A stretch of DNA of 35,023 bases from positions 1 to 35,023 of the forward strand of contig DAOURK010000034.1 of assembly GCA_030625085.1 (NCBI GenBank). Reading direction: 5' to 3'. Source of the DNA: Pseudomonadota bacterium. GTDB lineage: Bacteria; SZUA-182; DTGQ01. Shown here one piece after another: positions 25,801 to 35,023 of the stretch. Numbering within the stretch: position 1 is the stretch's first letter; each line of letters begins with the position of its first letter. Both the position numbers and the translations under genes were made by a program. Under the pieces are notes generated by a model that had not been told where the DNA came from, did no database searches, and worked only from the letters and a program-made list of their open reading frames with translations.

Positions 25801-26471
25801 ATATAGATCGGAACCTATCGTAATTATGAAATTTTGATGGGGAGTGGTGTAGCTAAAAGCTATGACTTTTTAAGAGAGAGGTCGCAATATAAATAAAACC
25901 CAAGACAAAACTGGATAAAAAAGTATATTAAAGCACCCAAATTATACACTCAAATTATAATATTCGCACCTTAGTGAAATCAATGTCGGATTTTGGGTAG
26001 ACTTAATTATTTGACTAATAATATGATATATTGTAATATATCTATTAATTGATTTTAATAATTATTTTTCAGGTTGCCTGGTTATGCTCCTGTGCACTTT
26101 TCGCATTCTCTCGCACTACTTAGTTAGATTAGGGTCACATACAGATGTCATTATTTAATAGGGAAAAATGAAGTGATGTTGGCATACAATCATAAGATCT
26201 ATGATATACGCAATTGCACACTGCATGATACTGAATGTTTTCGAGGGTCTTGGTACCATGACTAAGGGCTTAAAATATTAGCATAACAATATGGCCTTTA
26301 TCCCCAATGGATGATTGATGTGAATTGCCAATAAATTCATGCAGTAACCAATATGGATGAAATAACTAAGGAGAACAGAGGGTCAAACGAGCGTGATGGG
26401 TGTATGTAGTATAAAAAAATTTACAATTTTTTCATAGGAAAGGGTTGTTTTTTTCTTTAAAAATCCTTTAA
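25801..26471. other. gene-free AT-rich strip with an 18-bp palindrome
   Basis: No supportable gene is seen. GATATATT-GT-AATATATC at 26025-26042 is an exact 8-2-8 palindrome. It may be a regulatory site for the operon starting at 26561 or leftover mobile-element sequence. Confidence 0.4.
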
Positions 26472-26564
26472 CCCCAACAATGCACCCTTGGCTGCGCTGA
26501 TAGCTCCAAAATAGCTATTGATCACAAGCCTGAAATGGATCAGTATATTGTTGACATGCCATGA
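26472..26564 (+). pseudogene. tail of a truncated gene overlapping the next start (ATGA)
   Basis: A 30-codon frame with no start ends AIDHKPEMDQYIVDMP and stops with TGA at 26562-26564, overlapping the next ATG at 26561 as ATGA. Such overlaps usually mark translational coupling, and the downstream gene has no Shine-Dalgarno sequence of its own. The simplest reading is that an earlier operon gene has lost its 5' part. Confidence 0.35.
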
Positions 26565-29500
26565 AAAAAGAATCAAGGGATATAGAAAGCAATTGCTTGT
26601 CGGAATTATTTGCCGCTGCTATACAGTTTGATAAGGCAAAATTCCTTCAATACATCCGCGAATCTAATTTTCGCCACATAAAAAAGTTCCAGCAGATAGT
26701 CCTTAAAGGATATTCCAGCACGAAAAAAATGCCTGATGACGAACTGGAAATAAAACTATGTAAGTATTCTACCACAATCACCAATCCTCCCTGTCTTGGT
26801 TATTTTGATTCCACTCGGGATATGTTTTCAGTAATATATTCCTCAAATTTTACGCTGCCTATAGAAGATCGTATCAAAAAGGCGATAGTCCTCGTCACTA
26901 GCCAAATCGGATGGCCCATTAAAATAGTAAATTATATTATAAACTCTTATTCTGCTCTTTGTAACCACTTCACAGAGCAGAACATGCCTTCTTATACTTT
27001 ACATAGAGACCTAGCTGATTTTAGAAACGAGTTTGAACTAAATCTAACGAAAGATGCCGTTGCAGCATGGAGAATGAATTTTAGTTTCACCCCCCCATCG
27101 ATCTTTGACGGTATCAAACTGGAACATGAGCAGCTATCCCCAAAATGGGGGCCCATTCGCGAAGCAGTAGCAGAAGCAAATGAAGAGCATGTAGCGGCTA
27201 ATCTTGTAGAAATAGTTAAACAAGAGAAAGAGGATTTTGCACTCCTTGCGCAGGCTGCAATTGACCTGATTCTCATTGGAGTTGACCTAAAAAGCGCCGA
27301 CTTGATATCCATAGCGCTGGAAAAGATAGAAAATGATCTTTTACATAAGTCGATTACTTGTCCATCACCCTTTACATTACTCACAACAAATGCACTCGCA
27401 TATGCTTTCCTGCAGCAGTTTGATAAGGCTATTGCTTCACTATCCCTTATCAATAGGAACGATAAATATAAAGAGCAACTCTTGGGATTCTCGGGAAGTA
27501 TTTTTTTAATGGCTGGAAAGCCTCAAGAAGCCTCAAAACTGTTTTCATTAGTTTTTAAAAGGAGAAAAACCCCTCTGATATGGCCATTGCACGCACTGTT
27601 TGAGTTAGATCCTCAGTTAGCAGACTTAATAAAACATAATCATGAGCTTCCTGCATTTCTCGATAGTATTACAGGAGCAAAAATTAATGAAATAATAGTA
27701 AAGCAACATCCAAAGTGGAATTCTGAGGATGAACTTATTTCTCCGCTAATGCCAAGGGCGCAGTCTAAAAAGGAACCTAACCAGGATAAGCTGGCAGAAA
27801 AAAAATGTTTGATAGACGAGGGCCAAGGATTAGAAGCACAAGTACTCGTGACCAGAAGCAGCCTTGCTAAGGAACTTTGGGCATTGTCTGATTACCTTGA
27901 AAAAATTATTAGTGCCGAAAAAAAAATCGAGATGGCTCAAAGGAAACGCGACTGGTCGTTAGCACAAAAAATTGCTGCCCAACTGGTACAAATGGGGAGT
28001 GACAGTAAGGCTGAAATGGAAAGAATAATTTTTAATCTTGGATTAAAAAAACTTGGATTAAAAGAACAATGCACTAAGAGCGAGCCAATCCAAAAAGTCC
28101 TTAATGAAGGAGAAATAGATCCTAAGGTTTTCCAGCAAGCTCTTCATTCACTGGATGCCCTCTATTCGGAAAAATTAAAACGTGAAAAAGATGAATTTGA
28201 AAGTAAGAAAGCTACATTCCAATCAAGGCTAAAAGATTTGAATTTGATGCATCTTTTGCCCAAGGAGGAACTAACAGAGCAAGGTTTCATTAACATTCAG
28301 AAAGAATTAATGCCGCAAATTGCTAAGGCAGAAAAAATACAAGAAATCGAGCGTGGATTGGTCGACCCAGCAGCTTTGACCATTGCCTTTCCAACTGAAT
28401 CCGAAAGACGTTGCATTGTTCACGAGCTCTTAAGCAAAGTAGCCCAAAAGGCCATCGATGCCCCTAGGAAATTAATAGATTTAGTTTGTTCATTGGATTG
28501 GGATGAATCCACTGCTTTCAATATTCTGAATGATTTTCTCTTAGTACTCAAAAGAGATTTCAGTGAGAGAGCTAATGATGAAATATGTATGATAAATACC
28601 ATATTGCCCTTTATCGTTAAGATATCATCTTTGTTAACCTGTGCTCCTCTTCGGATCATACTCCAAGAGCCTTTCCTTGCTAACTTCTTCAATAAACTAA
28701 TATTACCATCAGCGGGTAAAAAAACACGGGATGTGTTGAAATCTATAGTAACTGATACTGGTAAATCACTAGCCTTAAACCTTTTGGAATGGAAGAGCGG
28801 CTTAAAAAGTGAGGAAATATTAAAAAAGTTTCTAATAAAATGGATTGATTTTGACACGAGGATAACGCCTCTTGATAAAGTAGAGATGCTATCCGTTTGG
28901 CTCGATTCTATACAGCAACCTACTATCTCAGAGGGTATGAAGCCTGATATAGAATGCTTCCATCGGCTGAGAGATGCCTTAGTTGAATGTAAGCGGATAG
29001 CCGAGGCTACTGTTCTGGTATCGGCTTTGTGGAGCACTTTCGCTGATGAAAAAATTTTAGAAGGCTTTGAGATCCCGCTTTATGATTTATTGGCCAACCT
29101 CTTAAAAAAGGGAGGGTCATCTTCTCAATTTGCCCACAACGTACTTGAAAGTCCCGAATGGCTAATTAAGCAAGAGTATGGAGTTATGTTATTCCTCCAT
29201 TTATGTCATCTTGGTAGCTTCGTAGACCTCGTTGAACAGGCAAGATACCAATTTTTTACTGACTTTGAGCAGGCTAAAGAAAAAAACACTGTCTTGGTTG
29301 GGCAATTTTTTCTTGATCCCCAATTTAGTGAGGGCACAGTTCAAAGTGACGGCTTCCTTTGTTCAGAAGCAGAAAGAATGCACGCTCAGCAAGCAATGAA
29401 AGACTTAGAACATGCATTAAAAAGGCCCTCATGCTATAAAACCCGGGCTTTCGCAACAGAGTATCAGCGGTTTTTTAATGAGAAAATAATGAAAATGAGA

Positions 29501-29842
29501 GATAGAATAATTCGTTCTAAAGGGAGAGACCTCCTAGATTTAGAAAAAAACCTAGGCTTTAGCCAACCAAGTGACTGGATACAGGATGCCGATCGGGAAC
29601 TTCACAGCAAAGCTAAATATCAGGCGAGAGATCTAATGGGAAGATACTTAGAAGAGCAGTTATCTAGGCTCAGGGAGATCCTCAAAGTAAAGAAAAAGAT
29701 AGGTGATAAAGACTTTATTGCCTATTTGCATACAACAAATAAACGTTTAAGGGAGCGGCTACTTAATGAAGCTTCAAACTTAAAAAATGCACCACCAAAA
29801 GTGGATCAGATTTATCAAGAAATTTTGGAGGCTGTCAAGTGA
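26561..29842 (+). CDS. large helical protein, first gene of a three-gene ATPase/HEPN operon
   Basis: I do not recognise this 1093-residue protein. It is soluble, with no signal peptide or membrane segment, and is almost entirely helical. Around 270-330 it has TPR-like helix pairs (NALAYAFLQQFDKAIASLSLI and a following repeat). Lys/Glu-rich segments at about 430-480 and 530-610 can form coiled coils, and the C-terminal 150 residues are again basic helices (MRDRIIRSKGRDLLDLEKNL). No Walker motif or nuclease motif is apparent. No Shine-Dalgarno sequence precedes the ATG, and a stop lies in frame 9 bp upstream. Its end overlaps the next gene by 4 bp (GTGA). A role as sensor, scaffold or regulator of the two ATPases encoded downstream is an inference from context. 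Confidence 0.8.
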   Translation: MKKESRDIESNCLSELFAAAIQFDKAKFLQYIRESNFRHIKKFQQIVLKGYSSTKKMPDDELEIKLCKYSTTITNPPCLGYFDSTRDMFSVIYSSNFTLPIEDRIKKAIVLVTSQIGWPIKIVNYIINSYSALCNHFTEQNMPSYTLHRDLADFRNEFELNLTKDAVAAWRMNFSFTPPSIFDGIKLEHEQLSPKWGPIREAVAEANEEHVAANLVEIVKQEKEDFALLAQAAIDLILIGVDLKSADLISIALEKIENDLLHKSITCPSPFTLLTTNALAYAFLQQFDKAIASLSLINRNDKYKEQLLGFSGSIFLMAGKPQEASKLFSLVFKRRKTPLIWPLHALFELDPQLADLIKHNHELPAFLDSITGAKINEIIVKQHPKWNSEDELISPLMPRAQSKKEPNQDKLAEKKCLIDEGQGLEAQVLVTRSSLAKELWALSDYLEKIISAEKKIEMAQRKRDWSLAQKIAAQLVQMGSDSKAEMERIIFNLGLKKLGLKEQCTKSEPIQKVLNEGEIDPKVFQQALHSLDALYSEKLKREKDEFESKKATFQSRLKDLNLMHLLPKEELTEQGFINIQKELMPQIAKAEKIQEIERGLVDPAALTIAFPTESERRCIVHELLSKVAQKAIDAPRKLIDLVCSLDWDESTAFNILNDFLLVLKRDFSERANDEICMINTILPFIVKISSLLTCAPLRIILQEPFLANFFNKLILPSAGKKTRDVLKSIVTDTGKSLALNLLEWKSGLKSEEILKKFLIKWIDFDTRITPLDKVEMLSVWLDSIQQPTISEGMKPDIECFHRLRDALVECKRIAEATVLVSALWSTFADEKILEGFEIPLYDLLANLLKKGGSSSQFAHNVLESPEWLIKQEYGVMLFLHLCHLGSFVDLVEQARYQFFTDFEQAKEKNTVLVGQFFLDPQFSEGTVQSDGFLCSEAERMHAQQAMKDLEHALKRPSCYKTRAFATEYQRFFNEKIMKMRDRIIRSKGRDLLDLEKNLGFSQPSDWIQDADRELHSKAKYQARDLMGRYLEEQLSRLREILKVKKKIGDKDFIAYLHTTNKRLRERLLNEASNLKNAPPKVDQIYQEILEAVK

Positions 29843-32800
29843 GCTTAAGTGAATGTTTCGCAAGGTTTGGTGGGCCTGGGGCTTGGGCAAAAAATCTCGA
29901 AGTAAACAGGATTTTATTTTTCCCTGAAGAAGTTAGTGAAAATATTACTACTGCCTCATACGATTGGGTAAAACAAATACTGGGAGTTTATGCGGGCAGG
30001 ATCAACTATCATACAATATTCGATAGGTATATTTCACAGGGAATATGGTCTAAGGCATTTCAAATCCTTCATTATATCGACGATGAGGAACATTTCTCGT
30101 TAAAAAGGCGGTTAACGGAAAATCTGAAAGCTGCTTATGAAAAAGCGTCAAAGAAAATAGAGAATTTTCATCATCGAATTCAAGGTATTGAGGGGAAGAA
30201 TATCCTTGAATCGGAAAAATCACTACTTGAACAAATCAAAGAGAGAGTATCTCATATTTCAAATTTATCGTTCCCCCAGTTTGTTTCTCATTCTAGCATA
30301 GAATCTATTGCGACGCATTTTAGCGAGATTGATGAAATAGAGGAATATTTGTGGCTGCTTGAATCGGAAGTTACAGCTCGTGAAAAGAGGGCCCTCGGAG
30401 ATGCGTTTGAGTTATTTGAATCTATACTAAGTAATATAAAACCCTTTCTCTTGCAATATGAAAGAGATAAAAAAAGGCTGCTCGAACAGACCTTTTGTTC
30501 CTTACCTAGCCTCGTGTTGAGTGGCCGGACCGATGTGCTGCAAGAGATGGCCTCCATTGTGAGGACTGGAAATGTTGAACAACTCGAAAATGTTAGTTTC
30601 CATATAAGACATTACTCCCCCCCCGGAACAATACCTCTTAATATTCAGCTTCTTCCTAAATCCAGAACAAAGTCTCTAGGAGATATTCTTCCAATCACTT
30701 TTAGGCCAATCACTGATTTTTTTTGGAAAAATATCCCAGTATTGAACAAAAAATTTGAATCACCGAAGGATGTCCGGGAATTCATTGAAGGACAAGTACG
30801 TAGTGCAGAAACACTTAACGAGGCCGCTAATCTATATTTGGGCGGCGCGCAATATATCCTTTCAATGGGAGAAAAAAATATACTGGATTTACAGGCAAAG
30901 GGGTTAGCCGAACTGGCAAAGCATCAGTTACTAAATGGAAAATATAAATATGCCTTTGACCTTTTTGCTGATTCCTTTTGCCTGTGGGTTGTTGTCCGTC
31001 AGGAGTTGAACTGTATGTCTTTGGAAATGAGAGAAACGGCTACTGGAATGATATTGGCCCATTGGGTCCCAAGGAAGATTATCCGTCAGCAATATCCTGA
31101 TATTACTGCCATATCAAGGCCAATTTTCGATAATCCCGGCCTCATGTTGGAGGCATTAACAAAAGGAAATGACCTTGATATCCTTTTTAATTGTGTTGAC
31201 CAATTAAATGAATTCGATCAGATTTTGGCATTTCTAACATACCTTGAAGAAAATTCTCCAAAGATCGACTGGGTGTCGATCCTTTTGGAAAGGATTTTCC
31301 AGCCAAGGCTCTTCTTTCATAAACCATTGAGAAGTGTGCTGCAGTTGCAAGCCATCCTTTATGGGAAATTCGAAGAGACGGTTGTCGATGAGATAGTCCA
31401 AAGACTAGGGAACGTAATTGATATCACCCTACCTGACCATAAACCGTCCAGGAGTGACATAACCGAACTTGAGAATCTTGCAGGGAAATTACAATGCAAA
31501 TTACCTGATAGTTCAGTATTTCAAAGATTCACAGAGGGAATTACCCAGATTATTGAATCACTAAAAAGTAAAGTTCCAGTTGCAGAGGAGATTCAATTTA
31601 CTATGCGTCCGGTGAATACAGTTTTTTTTCTTGAGGAAAAATGTAGTGACTTAGAAGTGATCATGTCTCTTAAACTTCAAGAAACAAGCCTTTCCGCTCA
31701 ATTTTTTACAGTAGAGGCTAGAATTGAAGAAAAGCAAAAAGGCAAACTTGCCCCTTACATTTCTTTGATTAATTCCAAGATTGAAATAGGCGCAATTGAA
31801 CCAGATTCAAAGGAAGAGCTTCTTTTTAGGATTAATGTGAATTCTGAAATATTTAATGAATATGCAGACATACCAATAGAGTTCAATTTCTTTGAAGGTG
31901 TAAAGGCCATTAAGCCTATTGATAAGAAACGAATTTTTCACTTGTCTTTCAGGAGTAGGCGTCAAGGCGCAAAGGAAAATCCCTATATTACGGGGCCAGC
32001 AATAGAAATCGGAGGCTTATACGTTGGGCGTGAGCGATATCTTGAAAGAATAAAAAACGCCTTAATTGGTCAGAGCCAGGATAACATCCCGCTTGTTCTT
32101 GGAATAAGAAGAATTGGGAAAACCAGCCTTTTAAAAAGATTAATTTCAGATGATGAAATTAAGCGGAAATATATCCCTGTGTTTTTGGATCTGGAGGCCA
32201 TGCCGGAAAGTGAGACGACAACCCAGTTTTTTAAAAGGCTTTGCGAAGAAATAAATAATAAATGTGGTGAAAAGTGGGGGATACCTTTTTCAAGAATCCC
32301 TTTTGATGATGACCCCTTTGGAGCTTTCGACCGCTACATAATGAGCTTCCAGCAAGCAACTATAGCTACACGTATCCTTATTGTATTTGATGAATTTGAA
32401 AAATTAATTGCTAATCTCAGAAGATGGCAAGATCGCTTCAAGGAAAGCGATATACCTCCAAATCCTTGCAGTGCTTTGGTTCCCGAAATCTTTGGAGCCC
32501 TTAGAAAGGTTATGTTGCATTCACAACGATTCTCTTTTGTTGTTGCTGGGCTACCTAATCTAAAATCATCATTCCAGGATTATGAGGCAAGATGGTTTGG
32601 TCTTATGATCCCTATTCATATTGAGCCTCTTGGAGAGGACGAAGCTAAAGCGCTTATACAGCCACCAAGAATTCCCTATAAAGTATCATCAGAAGCAGTA
32701 AGTGAAATCATATATATGTCAGGATATCAACCTTATCTGATGCAATTGATTTGTTGGAATTTATTTAACAAGATCATAGAATCCGGTCGAGAGACAGCTA

Positions 32801-33138
32801 CAAGAATGGATGTTGAAAGGGTTGTTGAGTATGATATCCTTTCTAACGAAGAGTACTTTGCCGATTATCGTCGGCTCATGGGGGAAGATATAAACATTCT
32901 CAATGCTATTGCTTTGTGCCATAAGAAAGCTGGCAAAAGAAGAAGATTTGTTACCCTCACTGAGATCTCTGAAGTATTAGCGAGGGCTGGAAATCCATTA
33001 CCGAAGACCTTACTTACGAGCAGACTTAAAGCGATGGAAAAGGTCGAGCGTCCATTAGTCCAAAGGAGTCCAAGCAGATCAGATGCTTACATGATAGTTA
33101 TTGGCATGTTAAGTAGACTTCTTGAGGAGGAAATATAG
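29839..33138 (+). CDS. helical + beta-rich segment + AAA/STAND ATPase + winged helix
   Basis: This 1099-residue protein starts at GTG, overlapping the previous stop, with GGAG(G) at 29827-29831. Residues 1-580 are helical and unrecognised. Residues 580-705 are beta-rich, like an Ig-type sandwich (EVIMSLKLQE, EFNFFEG, HLSFRSR). NPYITGP and VGRERYLERI (729-738) then lead into an AAA/STAND ATPase with Walker A GIRRIGKTS at 755-763, Walker B ILIVFDEFE with D851-E852, and a sensor strand VVAGLPNL at 901. The end, about 1010-1099, resembles a winged helix as in Orc1-like ATPases. The next gene overlaps by 1 bp. It is a probable nucleotide-driven switch or oligomer acting with its neighbours. The domain calls after 715 are firm; the front half is not assigned. 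Confidence 0.85.
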   Translation: MSLSECFARFGGPGAWAKNLEVNRILFFPEEVSENITTASYDWVKQILGVYAGRINYHTIFDRYISQGIWSKAFQILHYIDDEEHFSLKRRLTENLKAAYEKASKKIENFHHRIQGIEGKNILESEKSLLEQIKERVSHISNLSFPQFVSHSSIESIATHFSEIDEIEEYLWLLESEVTAREKRALGDAFELFESILSNIKPFLLQYERDKKRLLEQTFCSLPSLVLSGRTDVLQEMASIVRTGNVEQLENVSFHIRHYSPPGTIPLNIQLLPKSRTKSLGDILPITFRPITDFFWKNIPVLNKKFESPKDVREFIEGQVRSAETLNEAANLYLGGAQYILSMGEKNILDLQAKGLAELAKHQLLNGKYKYAFDLFADSFCLWVVVRQELNCMSLEMRETATGMILAHWVPRKIIRQQYPDITAISRPIFDNPGLMLEALTKGNDLDILFNCVDQLNEFDQILAFLTYLEENSPKIDWVSILLERIFQPRLFFHKPLRSVLQLQAILYGKFEETVVDEIVQRLGNVIDITLPDHKPSRSDITELENLAGKLQCKLPDSSVFQRFTEGITQIIESLKSKVPVAEEIQFTMRPVNTVFFLEEKCSDLEVIMSLKLQETSLSAQFFTVEARIEEKQKGKLAPYISLINSKIEIGAIEPDSKEELLFRINVNSEIFNEYADIPIEFNFFEGVKAIKPIDKKRIFHLSFRSRRQGAKENPYITGPAIEIGGLYVGRERYLERIKNALIGQSQDNIPLVLGIRRIGKTSLLKRLISDDEIKRKYIPVFLDLEAMPESETTTQFFKRLCEEINNKCGEKWGIPFSRIPFDDDPFGAFDRYIMSFQQATIATRILIVFDEFEKLIANLRRWQDRFKESDIPPNPCSALVPEIFGALRKVMLHSQRFSFVVAGLPNLKSSFQDYEARWFGLMIPIHIEPLGEDEAKALIQPPRIPYKVSSEAVSEIIYMSGYQPYLMQLICWNLFNKIIESGRETATRMDVERVVEYDILSNEEYFADYRRLMGEDINILNAIALCHKKAGKRRRFVTLTEISEVLARAGNPLPKTLLTSRLKAMEKVERPLVQRSPSRSDAYMIVIGMLSRLLEEEI

Positions 33139-34652
33139 TGAACAAATTAAAATTGCAAGAGGCATCCCAAATGGTTGGGCTTCGGTCCCCTTTGCGCGAT
33201 GATCCCACTTTTGTTGGAAGGGGACGCGAGGTAAACAAAATACGAGCTTCACTATTGGGCACACAGGTTAACTCCATATGGATATGGGGGCCAAGGCGGA
33301 TAGGTAAAACTAGCCTATCTTACCATCTTCCTATGGAAGGTGGGCTGACAATCATAAGAGCCTCTTGCGACAAATGTAAGTGGAGTGGAATTGACAGCTT
33401 AATAGAGTTCATTGCAGCGGAGGGACAATCTCAGTTAAATATTAAGTTTAATAGTTCTGGAAAAGAGTTACTAATAGAATTAGCGGGCAGAGCGGAAAAA
33501 GGCCAGCCCATTATTCTTATTTTAGATGAAGTCGATCAAATAGCAATAAACCTTGAGCAGTATGAGCAGGCCTTTTTAAGGGCAACATTACAGAACAACC
33601 CCTTCTTCGGTATAATATTTATTTCAAGAGTTAGACCAGGTGATTTACTCCAAGATTACTCTGATGAAAGTTCAAGATTAGTGGGAGTATGTGAGATAAT
33701 TCGTGTTCCAATGCTTAGCCGAGATGAGGTCTCAGCATTAGTAAAAATAGTAGAGGAGCACTGTGGTGAAAGGTTTCCTGAATGGCTTCCCCCTTGGATA
33801 TACGATCGAGTTTGTGGTTATTCAGTCTGTGTTCAAGCCCTTCTCCGTGAGTTCCTGATTTTGTGTTATCAACTTGATTCCATTCCGTCAGAAATAGAAG
33901 TTGGATCTCATAGCCATGCATGGTTTGAAGCAAGCAGTAGCGACTTATTTGGACTGTGGGGCGATCTGTCTCTGAATATTAGAAAAGTTTTACTGGGTGC
34001 AAAGGATAAATTCATCGGTACCACCAGGCGAGAATTAATCACTTTAAAGTTAGCTACAGAGAATGAACCATTGTTGCCTAGCTGGTTAATAGAAATTGGG
34101 ACTGAAAAAGGAATATTGGCAGAGCCTAGAAATTTACCTGGTCTCATTGGGCTAGCTACAAAACTTAGTGAGACCCTTGAGATGTGTAACGAGATTTCAC
34201 TTAGAAAAGGTGGAAACCAATTCTTCCAAACAACACAACAGCTTTTTAAACTGGTCCACTTAGCCCGTTCTGTAGCGAACGAAGCCGATCTGAATGAAAG
34301 AATAAATCTCCTTTACAAAATATGTATTGAAAGTACAAGTTCTGATAAACTTCCCAAAGAAGACAGATGCCTTATACCTGAAGGTCTTCGATCTATATAT
34401 AAAAAAAGCGTTGGGTTTGAGACATTATCTGCATGGAGAAACTTTTCCTTTCACGACCCTTCTCATGATTTGGAACAAGGCAATTCATCCAAAAGGTATA
34501 TGAATATTGGCAAAATTTGTTGCAGATATCTTGGCCCTGCACGTCATGTTCCAAAAGATAAAAATGATTATAATAAGATTTATCAAGGAGTGTTTGCCGA
34601 TGTTGTAGATTCAGTTGATTGTCTACGGAAAGCAATACAGGAAATGGATTAG
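33138..34652 (+). CDS. AAA/STAND ATPase with a C-terminal HEPN-like domain
   Basis: This 504-residue protein starts at GTG after a strong GAGGAGG (33124-33130). VGRGREV at 26-32 and Walker A GPRRIGKTS at 51-59 are followed by Walker B ILILDEVDQ near 126 (D130-E131), a sensor strand FISR at 161-164 and a helical lid. The C-terminal part, about 355-504, is helical and contains AWRNFSFHDP: R434-N-x3-H439 fits the R-x4-6-H active site of HEPN RNases, with the preferred Asn after Arg, flanked by long helices. This would make it the toxic effector, with ATPase gating of an RNase. A HEPN call from one motif plus helix context is moderate; the ATPase is firm. No further gene follows in the remaining 371 bp. 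Confidence 0.83.
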   Translation: MNKLKLQEASQMVGLRSPLRDDPTFVGRGREVNKIRASLLGTQVNSIWIWGPRRIGKTSLSYHLPMEGGLTIIRASCDKCKWSGIDSLIEFIAAEGQSQLNIKFNSSGKELLIELAGRAEKGQPIILILDEVDQIAINLEQYEQAFLRATLQNNPFFGIIFISRVRPGDLLQDYSDESSRLVGVCEIIRVPMLSRDEVSALVKIVEEHCGERFPEWLPPWIYDRVCGYSVCVQALLREFLILCYQLDSIPSEIEVGSHSHAWFEASSSDLFGLWGDLSLNIRKVLLGAKDKFIGTTRRELITLKLATENEPLLPSWLIEIGTEKGILAEPRNLPGLIGLATKLSETLEMCNEISLRKGGNQFFQTTQQLFKLVHLARSVANEADLNERINLLYKICIESTSSDKLPKEDRCLIPEGLRSIYKKSVGFETLSAWRNFSFHDPSHDLEQGNSSKRYMNIGKICCRYLGPARHVPKDKNDYNKIYQGVFADVVDSVDCLRKAIQEMD

Positions 34653-35023
34653 GAATAATAAAATTGCCATCGGCTTATTGATGGACTTGGTAATAAGAGG
34701 AAGTACTATTTCTCACTCTGATCATCCCACTATAGCCATGGTTCTAAAAATTATGTTTATTTTTCTCGAAAAATGACAACAGTGAACTTCACTTGGGCCA
34801 GTGCTGAAGTCCTCTAAATTTTCGTCTTCTTCCTTATACTTTTTGTAATTTTTCTGTGGCCAGTCTAATGGATGGTGATTCAACTGAACCACGCAGTAAG
34901 TTACAGAGTTAGGCGCAATTAGAAATGGCCTAAGAATGGAAAGCATAGAAAACCAAACATAATATTTGAGAATATAGTATTTAAGCAATTATTACAGATA
35001 ACCAAAGTTAATGCAATAAAAAA
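34653..35023. other. end of window, no supported gene
   Basis: The stretch is AT-rich. A minus-strand frame of 88 codons (34722-34988) has no family features, a poor start context and a hydrophobic beginning unlike its charged remainder. I see no terminator with a T-run after the operon. Confidence 0.5.

Noticed and set aside
28420-29037. 205-codon minus-strand frame inside the first operon gene
   Set aside because: A shadow of the plus-strand gene; composition and start context do not support it.
34722-34988. 88-codon minus-strand frame at the window end
   Set aside because: No recognisable family, poor start context, and uneven composition. It could be a remnant, but I cannot support a call.

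Overview
The window comes from an AT-rich bacterial chromosome. A cytosolic UGA-containing thioredoxin, an exported nickel superoxide dismutase, a multi-PAS hybrid kinase and a radical SAM/ArsM-like/DUF5714 fusion suggest an anaerobe of the Desulfobacterota type. That assignment is an inference from gene content; no rRNA or other marker gene is present.

Layout. (1) 1-2.4 kb: a Spy/CpxP-type periplasmic protein on the minus strand faces a two-gene stress unit, a thioredoxin-fold selenoprotein (UxxC, read through an in-frame UGA) and a Sec-exported Ni-SOD. (2) 2.5-5.1 kb: a decayed mobile patch. A DUF4338 gene is split by an antisense group II intron of about 2.17 kb carrying an intact reverse transcriptase/maturase, followed by a remnant of a helix-turn-helix gene. 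(3) 5.4-15.8 kb: a restriction-type defence operon with a 1544-residue Eco57I-like adenine methylase, an Mrr-like endonuclease and a PLD-SNF2 helicase. A DUF433/DUF5615 toxin-antitoxin pair with its own promoter sits inside it. A second copy of the HTH remnant lies in inverted orientation just beyond the operon. (4) 16.2-18.8 kb: a membrane hybrid histidine kinase on the minus strand. (5) 19.4-25.4 kb: a SsuABC/TauABC-like ABC importer followed by the radical SAM + ArsM-like methyltransferase + DUF5714 protein, with a 132-bp MITE-like element between them. (6) 25.5-26.6 kb: a decayed strip with an IS1380-type transposase remnant and a truncated reading frame. (7) 26.6-34.7 kb: a tightly overlapping three-gene operon: a 1093-residue helical protein, a 1099-residue protein with a beta-rich segment, an AAA/STAND ATPase and a winged helix, and a 504-residue AAA ATPase whose C-terminus carries an R-x4-H motif typical of HEPN RNases.

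The best candidate for an undescribed system is the last operon. Its stop/start overlaps imply coordinated synthesis, two of its products are STAND-type switches and the third ends in a probable RNase, a layout typical of abortive-infection machines. I cannot match it to a named system. The second candidate is the methylase/Mrr/PLD-SNF2 operon: the methylase retains its catalytic motifs, but its N-terminal nuclease-like domain appears to have lost the E-x-K residues, which would move cleavage to the partner proteins. No tRNA, rRNA or CRISPR array was seen.
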